DNA of 64,000 nucleotides from Gemmatimonadota bacterium (lineage in GTDB: Bacteria > Gemmatimonadota > Gemmatimonadetes > Gemmatimonadales > Gemmatimonadaceae), in NCBI GenBank assembly GCA_021324775.1, contig JAJPIM010000024.1, forward strand, positions 304,460 through 368,459, read 5' to 3'. Below are positions 11,501 through 18,737 of this stretch, piece by piece. Every line of letters starts with the position of its first letter. The stretch's first letter is position 1. The position numbers and the translations under genes were made by a program. The notes under the pieces were generated by a model. The model was not told the DNA's origin, searched no databases, and worked only from the letters and a program-made list of their open reading frames with translations.

Positions 11501-11739
11501 CGCGCGAGCGACACGCCCCGAGCGCCGGCCCGCAACGTCGCGGGCAGGACTCGCTGCCGCCGCGCGAGCGCGCGCGCCTGCTCGGCGAGCCCCTCCGCCC
11601 CCAGCAGCTCACCGCGAATGGGACCTGCGAACCGCTCGGCGTCCGCGCCACTGCCGACGCGCCAGACGCTCTCACCCGGCCGCGAGATGAGACGAGACAA
11701 CAAACCGCGCGGTTTCTCCGGGGGAAGAGCAGTCGCCAC
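2584..11739 (-). CDS. ndvB: Cyclic beta-1,2-glucan synthase, GT84-GH94 (NdvB-like)
   Basis: Giant inner-membrane enzyme of about 3,050 residues that would make cyclic beta-1,2-glucans from UDP-glucose. In order: an N-terminal helical/glycoamylase-like region; membrane helices around residue 450-490; a GT84 domain with the metal-binding motif TLDSDTVLP near residue 660 and RKHRWIRGDWQLLRW; further helices near 850; a second helical domain; two GH94-type carbohydrate-binding modules with the signatures NGGGGYSQYDRLDVTRWR and DGGGGYSWVGNSFFYRLTPW; and a C-terminal GH94 catalytic domain with YGFRDQLQDS and GCGDWNDG (near 2720). GH94 parts in this family control chain length by phosphorolysis. The frame is open upstream to 12321, but the first about 185 codons overlap ppk2 in another frame, so I place the start at GTG 11739. 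TTG near 11700, preceded by GGAG, is an alternative. It probably forms an operon with ppk2. Confidence 0.9.
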   Translation of the reverse strand: MATALPPEKPRGLLSRLISRPGESVWRVGSGADAERFAGPIRGELLGAEGLAEQARALARRQRVLPATLRAGARGVSLARGQRPLLERLEQTRRILESARTSLAAAADRGGDVSASGEWLLDNFYVVQEHLREIRASMPRGYYQELPKLAAGTLAGYPRVYEVAIGLIGHSEGHVDMDNVQLFVREFQRGATLTTGELWAVPTMLRLGLMENIRRMALRTVQRVEEVEAADRWAQRLRDASDEGPAPLASALAAFVGGHPALSPTFVARFLQQLRTYQTNFTPLVWLEQWIAEDSLSAEDAIARSNQRQALTQVMMANSITSLRTIARLDWSEFVEASSAVEAILRRDPTGDYARTTFGTRDLYRHVVEDIAKGTGLEEREVAQRALELAQRASVESSGDGRPDARTAHVGYYLLGDGRALLEATVRFRPPWPLALHRWTLAHADAVYFGGIAAVTLLLLAVAFSLLGPLGLPAQLVVLVFAVIPANDLAINIIHQLITLFLPPRILAKLDLEESGIPASARTAVVVPTLVGSVDAVREALEHLEVQFLANRDPRLHFALLSDFTDAPAPARDGDGAILDAAISGIQALNERYPTVAGEGDAFLLFHRPRLWNATQGAWMGWERKRGKLAQFNRYLRGGARDAFSVVAGDTKTLGDVRYVITLDSDTVLPRSAATTLVGTMAHPLNRAEYDPASGRVVRGYGILQPRIGITLTSASRSRFAAMYSGHPGVDPYTTAVSDVYQDLYGEGSYTGKGIYDVDAFELATHGRFPENTLLSHDLIEGAYSRAALATDIELYDDYPTRYLTFTRRKHRWIRGDWQLLRWLWGRVPGPDGPEPNRLSAISRWKIFDNLRRSVVEIAQLTLLVAGWLVLPGTPAIWTALVLAGIASQWAFSIAIGLVRLPGDKSWRAYYRSIGRDAVTSAQQFVLSVVFLPHQAAVSADAIVRTLWRLFVTHRHLLEWQTASQVERVMGAGSPREVWRRMWPAVALAAVIGVSIIGHLGWEQWHGAAAGSAAGHGPWPAAHPLLYLAVTMPLVGLWLASPAIAISLSAPAVRRQRQLTATERWTALRYALLHWRYFDRFVSAETQWLAPDNFQEDPVPVVAQRTSPTNIGLQLLGTVSAYDLGFLSCGAMIERLELVFRSLEGMERFRGHFYNWYELAKLRILEPSYISTVDSGNFAGHLIALKQACLAIADEPLDDGRIWEALYTALTMAAEELRGLASSGAVDSPRQWQAVLEAAERVRAVLASLPQVAGWPSATPPFTVGSWTAAARGRSSRGAIATPPSGRDALGRAAAVPPGVQTLVDRLRAAERVLTERGGGAPPAAMTAGAAAPAASPAPAAPVDAGEGWPGGGPSVEPATIWLAWGRALLERHVTDLASIGGAAGAETAAAAGGTRPRTLRDAASESVYAAEQVARLEAIAVRAATYALEMDFKFLFDSRRMLFSIGYQVGSSSLDPSYYDLLASEARLASFMGIAKNDIPVEHWFKLGRSLTMTAGNTALISWAGSMFEYLMPVLVMRSFPFTLLDQTYAGAVSRQIAYGRERGVPWGVSESAYNARDRQQVYQYRAFGVPDLALKRGLSRDLVVAPYATLLALPVEPHQAMRNLAALEAEGALGPYGFRDAVDYTRPQLGSRRALVGAYMAHHIGMGLAALTNAMTHDVWPRRFHTDAIVRSAELVLFEQIPRRFVLQDAQTGELEERPRRGGAALEKPAARSLDTADTPQPRLALLGHPPYTVMITNGGGGYSQYDRLDVTRWRSDPTLDDAGQWCYLKDVTPPATADTPPAGRSRVWSASHQPVCAPADWYRVTFSTDRATFHRRDGDLETRLEVTVVPDDSAEVRRVTVTNRGSTAREVEVTSYGEIVLTSHDADRQHPAFANLFVQTEWLPGSAAVLATRRPRSAQERTVWGVHVAAVGGGSGADAWQLVGPMTCETDRARFLGRARGIRRPAMLDDAADGPLPGTTGAVLDPVFALRARVRIEPSQSAKVAFTTLVAPDRDRAIELADRYHDPYSAQRALDLSWMQAQVEMRELGITPADAALYQEIAGYLLSPTPAVRAPQKDLLQARRGQDALWAHGISGDNPILLAFVDSPAGLPTVRELLAAHHYWRLKGLVTDLVLLNTYPPTYLQELQDALQTTVMASTEGMVLDKPGGVFIRRQDITPPDDLATLRAVARVELRCDSDLRLSEILEVPDAAPAYPAPFEPRVSTASAIVTPSTLAAAAARSVAEGVPGAAAPSVASRGPTAPPPANGLGALAADGAYEIVLREGATTPAPWSNVIANESAGFVVSDGGGGYSWVGNSFFYRLTPWRNDPVTDQATEIVYLRDDETGEVWTPAPQPIRHGTAYTVRHAAGSTEFQHTHSGIATSLMLGMAGDDPVKIGLLTMTNETNHPRRLTITAYAEWVLGVARELTRDNVVTSFDRDADAVFARNGFDPEYAGTVAFMSVSEPVTGYTADRSEFLGRNGDYADPAALRRALLAEATGAGLDPCAAVQFEVTLGPGETRTVATLLGGAPDQTEARRLLRAYKNAGAARRALDESRAAWRQRLSTVTVRTPEPEFDAMLNGWLLYQALACRMWGRTALYQSSGAYGFRDQLQDSAAFLYAAPAVSRAHILRAAGRQFKEGDVQHWWHPQSGRGVRTRFSDDLAWLPYIADHYITITGDTGVLDERAPYLTSRLLDEHEQEMYDRPDVSQEEGTVYDHCVRAFRRATTTGSHGLPLIGCGDWNDGFNRVGVEGRGESVWLAWFLITGLRAFALRSEARGDTATASEFRSKADAYAVAIEQNAWDGEWYRRAYFDDGTPLGSARSDECRIDSIAQSWSVISGAAPADRAARAMASFNRYLVRGDGRLIALLTPPFDRTEHDPGYIKGYLPGVRENGAQYTHGALWAVWATALQGDGDHAVELYQMLNPLTHARTPSDVARYKVEPFVVAADVYTAAGHLGRGGWTWYTGSAAWMYRVGLEAILGFAKTGTSLRIDPCIPRGWDEAEIVYRFGLATYRIKIRNPDHVSRGVGSVSVDGAAVTDGAVSLADDGKEHEVIVELRAGPETGKK

Positions 11740-11765
11740 GCGGGAAAAGTAGCCGGAAATGCGGG

Positions 11766-12593
11766 TCAGGCGAGCTTCTTGAAGCGAGCCAGAAGCTTGC
11801 GGTCCGCTCGCGGATAGTGAGGCGCGATGCGCTCCAGCGCCCCCACGAGGATGGCTGCCACTATGTAGTTGCGCGCATGCCGGTCGTCGGCCGGCACCAC
11901 GTACCAGGGCGCCCAACGCGTACTGCACTTCGCGAGCATGTCCCGGTACGCGACGGTGTAGTCGTGCCACCGGGCGCGGTCGTCCAGGTCGCTCGCCGCA
12001 ATTTTCCAGTTCTTCTCGGGATCCTTGAGCCGCTCCTCCAGCCGGCGCCGCTGCTCCTTCTTCGAAACGTGGAGACAGATCTTCACGATCTCGGTGCCGC
12101 TGTCGGTGAGCATCCGCTCGAACTCGTTGATCTGCCGGTAGCGCCCCTGCCAGACCCGCCGCCGCGCCAGGTGCCTGACGCGCACGACCAGCACGTCCTC
12201 GTAATGCGACCGGTTGAAGATCCCCACCATCCGGACGGGCGGGACCGCGGCGTGTACGCGCCACAGGTAATCGTGCGCAAGCTCCGCATCGGACGGCGCA
12301 CGGAAGCTCGTCACCGCGCACCCCTGCGGATTGAACGCGCCGCAGACCGCCTTGATGGTGGCGTCCTTCCCGGACGCATCACGGCCCTGCAAGATGATGA
12401 GCAGCGCACGCTTCGCTTCCGCGTACATCGCAGCCTGGAGATGGGCGAGGCGATCGAGCAGCGCGCCGGTGGCGCCGGGCAGGTCGGATGGCAGACCCGA
12501 CGGTGCACGTGCATCGCTCCCTCGGAGCGATACCCGGGTGCCGGGCGCTACGGGTGATGGCCCCATGCGGTGAAGAGTATACGGCGATGCCAT
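11766..12593 (-). CDS. ppk2: Polyphosphate kinase 2 family protein
   Basis: PPK2-type enzymes transfer phosphate between inorganic polyphosphate and nucleotides. The protein (about 275 residues from ATG 12593) has the Walker A motif LQGRDASGKDATIK, the DGxN-type region FNPQGCAVTSFRAP, the Walker B/lid segment GIFNRSHYEDVLVVRV, and the C-terminal WYVVPADDRHARNYIVAAI characteristic of the family. Whether the product is NDP or NTP cannot be told from motifs alone. Possible starts are GTG 12623, ATG 12593 (GAGGA 10 bases upstream) and ATG 12566; I prefer 12593. The stop lies about 27 bases before the proposed ndvB start on the same strand, suggesting co-transcription. A lipoprotein gene diverges upstream. 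Confidence 0.85.
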   Translation of the reverse strand: MASPYTLHRMGPSPVAPGTRVSLRGSDARAPSGLPSDLPGATGALLDRLAHLQAAMYAEAKRALLIILQGRDASGKDATIKAVCGAFNPQGCAVTSFRAPSDAELAHDYLWRVHAAVPPVRMVGIFNRSHYEDVLVVRVRHLARRRVWQGRYRQINEFERMLTDSGTEIVKICLHVSKKEQRRRLEERLKDPEKNWKIAASDLDDRARWHDYTVAYRDMLAKCSTRWAPWYVVPADDRHARNYIVAAILVGALERIAPHYPRADRKLLARFKKLA

Positions 12594-12739
12594 CCGCCGG
12601 GAATCCTCATCCTTTCGCCCCACCGCGGGTATGTCACTGCGCCACAGGCGGTTGGCGCTGGTCTCTGCTCTTCCGGCACGACATCTTCAATAGGGAAGCG
12701 GGATCGATTGGCCTCTGTGCCTTCACCGCGAGGTGCCCA

Positions 12740-13138
12740 ATGCCGAGATCCGCGTACGGTTCCACGGGATTCCTCAAGCACCTCTCCGGCTTGGTTGCCC
12801 TCGCCGGACTCCTCATCACGCCGGTAGCGTGCCACAACGGCGGCCCGCCGGAGACCGGCGACGACAGCCAGGCGGTTGCCGAGACGACGTTGGAAGTCAC
12901 GAACCAGTGGTTCGCGGATATGGACATCTACGTCGTCCATTCCGGCCAGCGTCTGCGGCTGGGGCTCGCGACCGGAAACGCGACGACTGATTTCGTGATC
13001 CCTCGCGCGATCGTCAACGGACCGTCGATTCAGCTCCGGTTCCTGGCGAATCCGGTCGGCGGAACGCATGCCCCGGTCAGCGATGAGATTACCGTGAGCC
13101 CCGGCGATGCCGTCCAGCTCACGATTCCGCCCGGTTAG
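12740..13138 (+). CDS. Small Sec-secreted lipoprotein of unknown function
   Basis: A 132-residue protein starting at ATG 12740, preceded by GAGGTG at good spacing. The N-terminus is a lipoprotein signal peptide (hydrophobic LSGLVALAGLLITPVAC, lipobox Cys at about 32). The mature part is a beta-rich domain (TLEVTNQWFADMDIYVV, then TPPG-like SPGDAVQLTIPPG ending). This reads as a compact immunoglobulin-like or beta-sandwich fold of the kind found many times per genome in Gemmatimonadota. Upstream in-frame ATG codons from 12488 overlap ppk2 on the other strand and are unlikely. No specific function can be assigned. Confidence 0.75.
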   Translation: MPRSAYGSTGFLKHLSGLVALAGLLITPVACHNGGPPETGDDSQAVAETTLEVTNQWFADMDIYVVHSGQRLRLGLATGNATTDFVIPRAIVNGPSIQLRFLANPVGGTHAPVSDEITVSPGDAVQLTIPPG

Positions 13139-13210
13139 CCTAACGCGCGACCCTTCGGCGCGGCAAACTTTGGCGCGCGCGCCGGCTCACCGCAGGCGAA
13201 TCTGGGGCGG

Positions 13211-14461
13211 TTACGACCCGCCGCTACGCCGCCCCGCGGTCCACATGGTGTCGGCCTGGCCCGCCGAATCGATCACCAGATCTCGCACGCGCACCACCAG
13301 CCGGTCGGGATGCGCGAGTATCGCCGCTACCGCAGATGGCTTCGACGTGGGCTCATCGAATCGCCACACCTCCGGTGATGTCGTTCCGCCAGCGATCGGA
13401 TGCTGCACTTCGAGCTCCATCGCCGGCGCGGCCTCACTCGCGCGCGTACGCAACGCCAGCATGACACCGATCACCGTGTCGGCGGAGTGGTTCGTCAGCG
13501 GGAGGTGGAGGAGATAGGTCGTCTGCTTCCGCCCGTGCGCTTCGCGCTCGACAGTCGGTGAGCCGACTTCGAGCGTCGCCGCGACCCGCTCGGCCACCGA
13601 TCGGTTGTCGATCGCCTGGCGCTCGGCTTGGGCCGTATTCACCACGTCCAGCGCATGCGAGAGCCCGCTCACGCCGACGACCCGCCACCGCCGCCCAGCC
13701 TGCTCCATGTCGATCGCGATCGGGATATCGACCTGCAGCTCGCGATACTGGAGTGTGACGGCAATCTGAGCGGTCCGATCGCTCACGACGGGCTGGCCGA
13801 CCGCCGTCACGTCGAAGTGCTCGCCGCCCGTGATCCTGGCCAGCGGCGCCGTCGCACAGAGCGTTCGCACCACTCGCTCCGCGATCCCGGCGGTGTCCGG
13901 CCGGCGGTTGTTCAGCTCCGCGCTCAACGAGCGATTGAGCGCCTCCAACATCGCCAGCTTTGCCGCCTGTACTTTTCCACGCGTGCCTCGCGCCTCGTCC
14001 ACTCCCTCGAGCCCGGCGATCGCCCCCAGCCCCCGGTGAGTTACGAGCCAGTCAGTCGTCTCATCGACGACTTGTCGCGCAATACCGGCTCCATCCGCGT
14101 AATATGCCAGCTTAGTGCCGTTATTATGTGTTATTGCTGTCTCTATCTGGCCGATGGCGTAGCCCGGTGTTGCCGTGACCACCTTGCCCAGATAAATGAC
14201 TCCGGCCAGCACCACGACCGTTACCGCACCGGCCACCCATACGAATGACGGGTGGCGCAACACGTTCCAGACGCGGGGCCAGATCACGGATGGCTTTCTC
14301 TTTCGCTTGGCCTTCCCCGCCCTCTTTGCCGACTCCCGGTCGGGGAAATCCGGCATCGTGACGAAGCGCGGGGGCGCTACTGGTTCCGGGAGCGGTGCGA
14401 CAGTCCGCGCGGGACCGGAATCGGGCTCTGGTGCTGGTTTCTTGGTTGGTGCTGTCGCCAT
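13211..14461 (-). CDS. Single-pass membrane protein with an extracytoplasmic domain, unknown
   Basis: A 416-residue protein. Residues 1-65 are Pro-rich then basic (KRAGKAKRKRKPSVIWPRVW), followed by one membrane helix at about 72-92 (FVWVAGAVTVVVLAGVIYLG), then a large extracytoplasmic part. The segment just after the helix (GYAIGQIETAITHNNGTKLAYYAD) looks like the DUF2939 layout, in which a small repeated helix precedes a regulatory beta domain; this is a weak resemblance only. The C-terminal half is a beta-sandwich-like domain with the phrase YLLHLPLTNHSADTVIGVMLALRT. It is transcribed away from the kinase gene at 14878 with 416 bases between them. Confidence 0.65.
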   Translation of the reverse strand: MATAPTKKPAPEPDSGPARTVAPLPEPVAPPRFVTMPDFPDRESAKRAGKAKRKRKPSVIWPRVWNVLRHPSFVWVAGAVTVVVLAGVIYLGKVVTATPGYAIGQIETAITHNNGTKLAYYADGAGIARQVVDETTDWLVTHRGLGAIAGLEGVDEARGTRGKVQAAKLAMLEALNRSLSAELNNRRPDTAGIAERVVRTLCATAPLARITGGEHFDVTAVGQPVVSDRTAQIAVTLQYRELQVDIPIAIDMEQAGRRWRVVGVSGLSHALDVVNTAQAERQAIDNRSVAERVAATLEVGSPTVEREAHGRKQTTYLLHLPLTNHSADTVIGVMLALRTRASEAAPAMELEVQHPIAGGTTSPEVWRFDEPTSKPSAVAAILAHPDRLVVRVRDLVIDSAGQADTMWTAGRRSGGS

Positions 14462-14877
14462 GGGAATCGATGGCCCGGTGGGTGTCGATGGGCAAACGAT
14501 CGAACCCTTGGCCGGTCACCCTTCCCGGCGCCCACCCGTTAGTCGCCGCAGTGGCGGCTCGCCGCCGCCGATGCCCGGGATACGAGCCATCCGGGCGGCT
14601 GCCGTGTCCAATCATCGCGCGGCGGCCGAAACCTTCGTGTCTGTGCCGCTGTAGTCTTTGGGTACAATCCCGCTCGCGACGCCTCCGCCGGCCACGCCGG
14701 AGCCCCGCCCGCCGCTGTCTGCCCGGGAGTCGCGCGGCTAGACTATTGTGGTTGGCTCTCACGCCTCCCATGCATCGAATCCGAAACTCGAATCCCTGCC
14801 TGCTCGCCGAGTGCCAGACCACCGACCGACTCGATCGTCGCGGCAAGCCGTCGTGATCGGACCGTCCGCGAGACCTG
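14462..14877. other. Intergenic region between divergent genes
   Basis: This 416-base stretch holds the promoters for the membrane protein (minus) and the kinase (plus). No open frame in it has coding character. TACAAT at 14663-14668 could serve as a -10 box for the kinase, but no convincing -35 is present, so I do not call a promoter. Confidence 0.4.
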
Positions 14878-16983
14878 GTGGCTGACGCCGCTGGCACCCC
14901 GGACGCCGACGCCGCACTAACGCCGGAGCAAGCGCTCACGGCGCGCGTGGCGCGCGTGCTCACGCCCACGTACGATCTCGACCGCGAGGTCGGCCGCGGT
15001 GGAATGGGCATTGTCTACCGCGCGGTCGACCGGCGGCTGAAGCGTGCGGTTGCGGTAAAGGTGCTGCCCCCGGATCTGGCGTTCCGATCGGACATCCGCA
15101 GCCGGTTTCTTCAGGAAGCCGAGACGGCAGCGCAGCTCTCGCACCCGAACATCGTGCCGATCTACATGGTCGATGAGCGCGACGGGCTGGTCTTCTTCGT
15201 CATGGCCTTCATTGATGGCCAGACGCTCGCGCAGCGCCTCAAGGCGGCCCCGGGGCCCATGCCGGTGCCTACTGCGCTGTCGATTCTGCGAGAGGTCGGG
15301 TCCGCGCTCGCATACGCGCACGCGCACGGCGTGATCCATCGCGACATCAAGCCTGACAACATCCTGCTCGCGACTGACGGGCTGCACGCCCTGGTCACCG
15401 ATTTCGGCATCGCGCGCGCCGTCACGTCCAGTGGCGACTCGCGGCTCACCGCGACGGGTGTCGCGATCGGCACTCCCGCGTATATGAGCCCCGAACAGTG
15501 CTCCGGCGACAAGGAGGTCGACGGCCGGAGCGATCTCTATTCGCTGGGCGTGGTCGCGTACCAGATGCTGTGTGGCTCGCTTCCCTTCTCGGGTGGCAAC
15601 ACCGCGATGCTGCTGGTGAAGCAGCTCTCGGAGACGCCGGTTCCGCTGCGGCAGCGATGCCCCAGTGTGCCGGAAGGCGTGGCGGCCGCGGTCATGCGGC
15701 TGCTGGCCAAGGAACCGTCCGGCCGGTTCCCCGACGCCAATGCGTTTCTCGCAGCGCTGGACGCGGGTGCGGCGGCACCCGCCAGCCCCGCGCCGGCGCA
15801 AACGGCCGGTGGCCCATCACGCCCGGCGTGGAGCACCGCGTCGCCCCGGCCGATCGCGCTCCCCCTGCCCCCCATGACGCCGCCCATCACACCGCCGTGG
15901 CAGACGTCGCCGGATCCGCGCTTCATCCCGCGGCCAGTCTCGCCGCTGCCGCCTCCGGGAACAGCGTTGCCGCCGCTCGCGCCGCCGGTCGACGTCCGCC
16001 ATCTCGTCGGCGCGTATGTGCGCGACCGTATCAGCGCCCGCCTCGACGAATCGCTGGACCGGCTCGACACGGGGCTCTCGGCAAGGCAACGGCGCAAGGA
16101 ACTCCGGCGCAAACGCGAGGAGCTGCGCGACCGACTCCGGCAGGAACGGCACGACCGGCGCGATGGGTTCCTCGACAGCGACCCGCGCATCGTCAAGATC
16201 CGGAAGTTCCGCTCGATGGTCGTGTCGTCCGCCGGGACGATGGTGTTCCTTGCGGGCATCAACCTGCTCACGTCGCCGTCGTTTCCCTGGTGCCTCTTCC
16301 CGATTCTGGGACTGGGGCTAGGCATTCACAGAGCGGCCGGACGTCTCTGGGCCGACGGCGTCTCGATGGGCGATGTATTCGGCAAGCGCGCGCGCGAGGC
16401 GCTGGCGCACGGTGTGATGCCGCCGACTTCCAGTCTGTACACCGGCGGGGCCGCGTCGGCGGCGGAATACCCAGTTGGAGGAGCCCCACAGGACACGGCC
16501 GACGCCCTCGCGAACGCATCGGCTTCACGCCTCGCGCCACCCGCTGTTCTGGCCGGGCCGTACGGGGCCGCGGTCCGCCGCGCCGCGCTCGACCGGGACC
16601 GGATCCACGATCTCGTCAACCATCTCGACGCCGCGCGCCGCGAGATGGCCCCCAATGCACGGACGGCCGCTGACCGCCTGGCCGATCAGGTCGGAGGGCT
16701 CGCCATGGCGCTCCACCGCATCGACGTCGAGACACCGGCCGCGCAGCAGCCCGCGCTCTCGGAGCGGAGGGACGAAATGGTCGGCCAACTCGACCGGGCG
16801 GGGCTCACGCTCCAGACGCTCTATCTCGACCTGCTCCGTCTCCGGATGTCCGACGCGGGCGCGGGCGCCGATACGCTCTCGACCGCAACCGAGCAGGCAT
16901 CCGCGCTGTCACGGGATATAGGGTATGTCCTCGGCGCGGCAGACGAGCTTCGGTCTATCGACAGCACCGTACGGCGGCCATAG
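14878..16983 (+). CDS. Serine/threonine protein kinase with C-terminal 2TM domain
   Basis: A 701-residue Hanks-type kinase starting at GTG 14878. The glycine loop is GRGGMGIVYRA (39-49), the ATP lysine is in VAVKVL (Lys61), the catalytic loop is VIHRDIKPDN (Asp156), the metal-binding DFG is at 175-177, and GTPAYMSPEQ closes the activation segment, so the kinase looks active. Residues about 295-375 are a Pro/Ala-rich linker, followed by a charged coiled coil (RQRRKELRRKREELRDRL). Two membrane helices come at about 447-490 (a 2TM domain), then a cytoplasmic helical tail. This gives an inner-membrane sensor with no obvious extracytoplasmic sensing domain. Substrates are unknown. Confidence 0.9.
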   Translation: MADAAGTPDADAALTPEQALTARVARVLTPTYDLDREVGRGGMGIVYRAVDRRLKRAVAVKVLPPDLAFRSDIRSRFLQEAETAAQLSHPNIVPIYMVDERDGLVFFVMAFIDGQTLAQRLKAAPGPMPVPTALSILREVGSALAYAHAHGVIHRDIKPDNILLATDGLHALVTDFGIARAVTSSGDSRLTATGVAIGTPAYMSPEQCSGDKEVDGRSDLYSLGVVAYQMLCGSLPFSGGNTAMLLVKQLSETPVPLRQRCPSVPEGVAAAVMRLLAKEPSGRFPDANAFLAALDAGAAAPASPAPAQTAGGPSRPAWSTASPRPIALPLPPMTPPITPPWQTSPDPRFIPRPVSPLPPPGTALPPLAPPVDVRHLVGAYVRDRISARLDESLDRLDTGLSARQRRKELRRKREELRDRLRQERHDRRDGFLDSDPRIVKIRKFRSMVVSSAGTMVFLAGINLLTSPSFPWCLFPILGLGLGIHRAAGRLWADGVSMGDVFGKRAREALAHGVMPPTSSLYTGGAASAAEYPVGGAPQDTADALANASASRLAPPAVLAGPYGAAVRRAALDRDRIHDLVNHLDAARREMAPNARTAADRLADQVGGLAMALHRIDVETPAAQQPALSERRDEMVGQLDRAGLTLQTLYLDLLRLRMSDAGAGADTLSTATEQASALSRDIGYVLGAADELRSIDSTVRRP

Positions 16984-17102
16984 CGCACCGGCCGTCCGGC
17001 GCTTGGCGCCCTTGTTGCCCCTTCACCGCACCGCCCCCGTGCACGGGCTACGCGGCACCCGGAATCCCCCGACCCCCCGAATCTGAGCAGAATCGCCGCT
17101 TC

Positions 17103-18737
17103 ATGCGTAAACCTCATGTGCACATAGCTGATTCGCCCCAACCCGGCGAACCGTCTGTCCGACGGCCCGCCGCCACGGTCTTTCCCCGTCACGCAGCCGG
17201 CCTCATCGGAGCCGTCGTTGTGGCCTCGGCGGCGGCGTGTATTCACAACCCGCCGAATGTCGGGGGGAAGCCGAGCGCCCCGGCGTCGCCCAACTCGTTC
17301 TGGGAGCCGCCGAAGCGGGCGATCACGCGCGACTCGGTGCCGCAGGTCGCGATCCCCCCCGACGTCGCTGATCGCGTCGCCCGCCTCACCCTCCCCGATG
17401 TCGTCGACATCGCGCTCGGCAACAATCCGCAGACCCGCCAGTCCTATTCGCAGGCCCGTGCGGCTGGTGCCACGATCGGGGCCGCGTACGGCAAATACCT
17501 GCCACAGGTCTCATTGAATGGCACCGCCGCGCGCGAAGGCTCATCGTCCTCGGGGTCCGCACCGCTCACGGGCGGAACGGGGACCGGCACCGGGACCGGC
17601 TCCGGCTCGGGATCGTCGGGCAGCAGCGGCGGCGGCAGCACCGTGATCCGCGGAGGCGGGTATCATTCGCTCTTCGAGCCCAGTGCGTCGGTGTCGTGGC
17701 TGCTGTTCGATTTCCAGGAGAGCGCGTCGTTCGAGGTGGCCCGGCAGACGACGTTCGCGGCGTCCTACACGCACAACGCGACGGTCCAGACCGTGGTGCT
17801 TGCCGTCGAGCAGGCGTATTTCAGCTACAACTCCGCGAAAGCGGTCCGCGACGCCGACGCGGAGACGGTGCGCGAGGACAGCGCCAATCTCGCGGCCGCC
17901 AATGCCCGGCATACCGCCGGTGTCGCGACGATCTCCGACGTGCTCCAGGCGCAGACGACGCTGTCGCAGGCGCAGCTCACCATCGAAACCGATGAGGGCA
18001 CGGTGCAGACGACGCGCGGCGCGCTCGCCGTCGCGATGGGCTTCCCCGCCAACGTGCCGTACGACATCGCGCCGGAGCCGCCCAACATTCCGGTGCAGGG
18101 CGTCACCGAATCGGTCGATAGTCTCGTGCAGCTCGCCGTCCGGTCGCGCCCGGATCTCGCGTCGTTCCGCGCACAGACGCTCGAGGCGCAGGCCAATGTA
18201 GGTGTCGTCAAGGGACAAGGGCTCCCGAGTCTGTTCGCGAGCGGCAACGCGAGCCGCACGATCTTCGACGACCCCGCCCTCAACGGCAATACGTACTCTG
18301 CGCAGCTCGGCATCTCGATTCCGATCTTCCAGGGGTTCACGACCTCGTACAACGTGCTGCAGGCACGCGAGCTCGCGAACGCGAGCGCCGCGAACACGGA
18401 GTTCCAGCGCGATCAGGTGGTGTACCAGGTGTTCACGTCGTACTACAACCTGCGGACCGCGACGTCCCGCGTGAAATCAGCGGACGATCTACTCTCCAGT
18501 GCGCAGGAGTCGTACAATGTCGAGACGGATAAGTACAAGCAGGGGGTCGGCAGCATCCTCGACCTCCTCACCGCCCAGGCCGCGCTCGCCAGCGCCCGCT
18601 CCCAGCAGGCGGCGGCGCGCTGGACGTGGTATTCGGACCTCGCTCAACTTTCGCACGACGTCGGCATTCTCGGTCTCCACGGCGAAACGCGCCTCCAGAT
18701 GACGGGCGATTCGGCGACGACCCCACCACCACGATGA
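17103..18737 (+). CDS. TolC-family outer-membrane efflux lipoprotein
   Basis: A 544-residue outer-membrane channel of the NodT/OprM/TolC type. A long N-terminal lead precedes a lipoprotein signal (AAGLIGAVVVASAAAC). The mature protein has two repeated OEP helical units (from LTLPDVVDIALGNNPQTRQS and from SVDSLVQLAVRSRPDLASFR), with the usual coiled-coil spans. A Gly/Ser-rich insertion (GTGTGTGSGSGSSGSSGGGS) lies at about residues 155-180. It is the first gene of the tolC-MFP-RND-RND operon. Its stop overlaps the next start as ATGA, indicating translational coupling. Confidence 0.9.
   Translation: MRKPHVHIADSPQPGEPSVRRPAATVFPRHAAGLIGAVVVASAAACIHNPPNVGGKPSAPASPNSFWEPPKRAITRDSVPQVAIPPDVADRVARLTLPDVVDIALGNNPQTRQSYSQARAAGATIGAAYGKYLPQVSLNGTAAREGSSSSGSAPLTGGTGTGTGTGSGSGSSGSSGGGSTVIRGGGYHSLFEPSASVSWLLFDFQESASFEVARQTTFAASYTHNATVQTVVLAVEQAYFSYNSAKAVRDADAETVREDSANLAAANARHTAGVATISDVLQAQTTLSQAQLTIETDEGTVQTTRGALAVAMGFPANVPYDIAPEPPNIPVQGVTESVDSLVQLAVRSRPDLASFRAQTLEAQANVGVVKGQGLPSLFASGNASRTIFDDPALNGNTYSAQLGISIPIFQGFTTSYNVLQARELANASAANTEFQRDQVVYQVFTSYYNLRTATSRVKSADDLLSSAQESYNVETDKYKQGVGSILDLLTAQAALASARSQQAAARWTWYSDLAQLSHDVGILGLHGETRLQMTGDSATTPPPR

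Noticed and set aside
11740..12321. N-terminal extension of the glucan synthase to 12321
   Set aside because: Overlaps ppk2 in another frame and reads as Arg/Ala/Gly-rich noise; the family-like sequence begins after the ppk2 stop.
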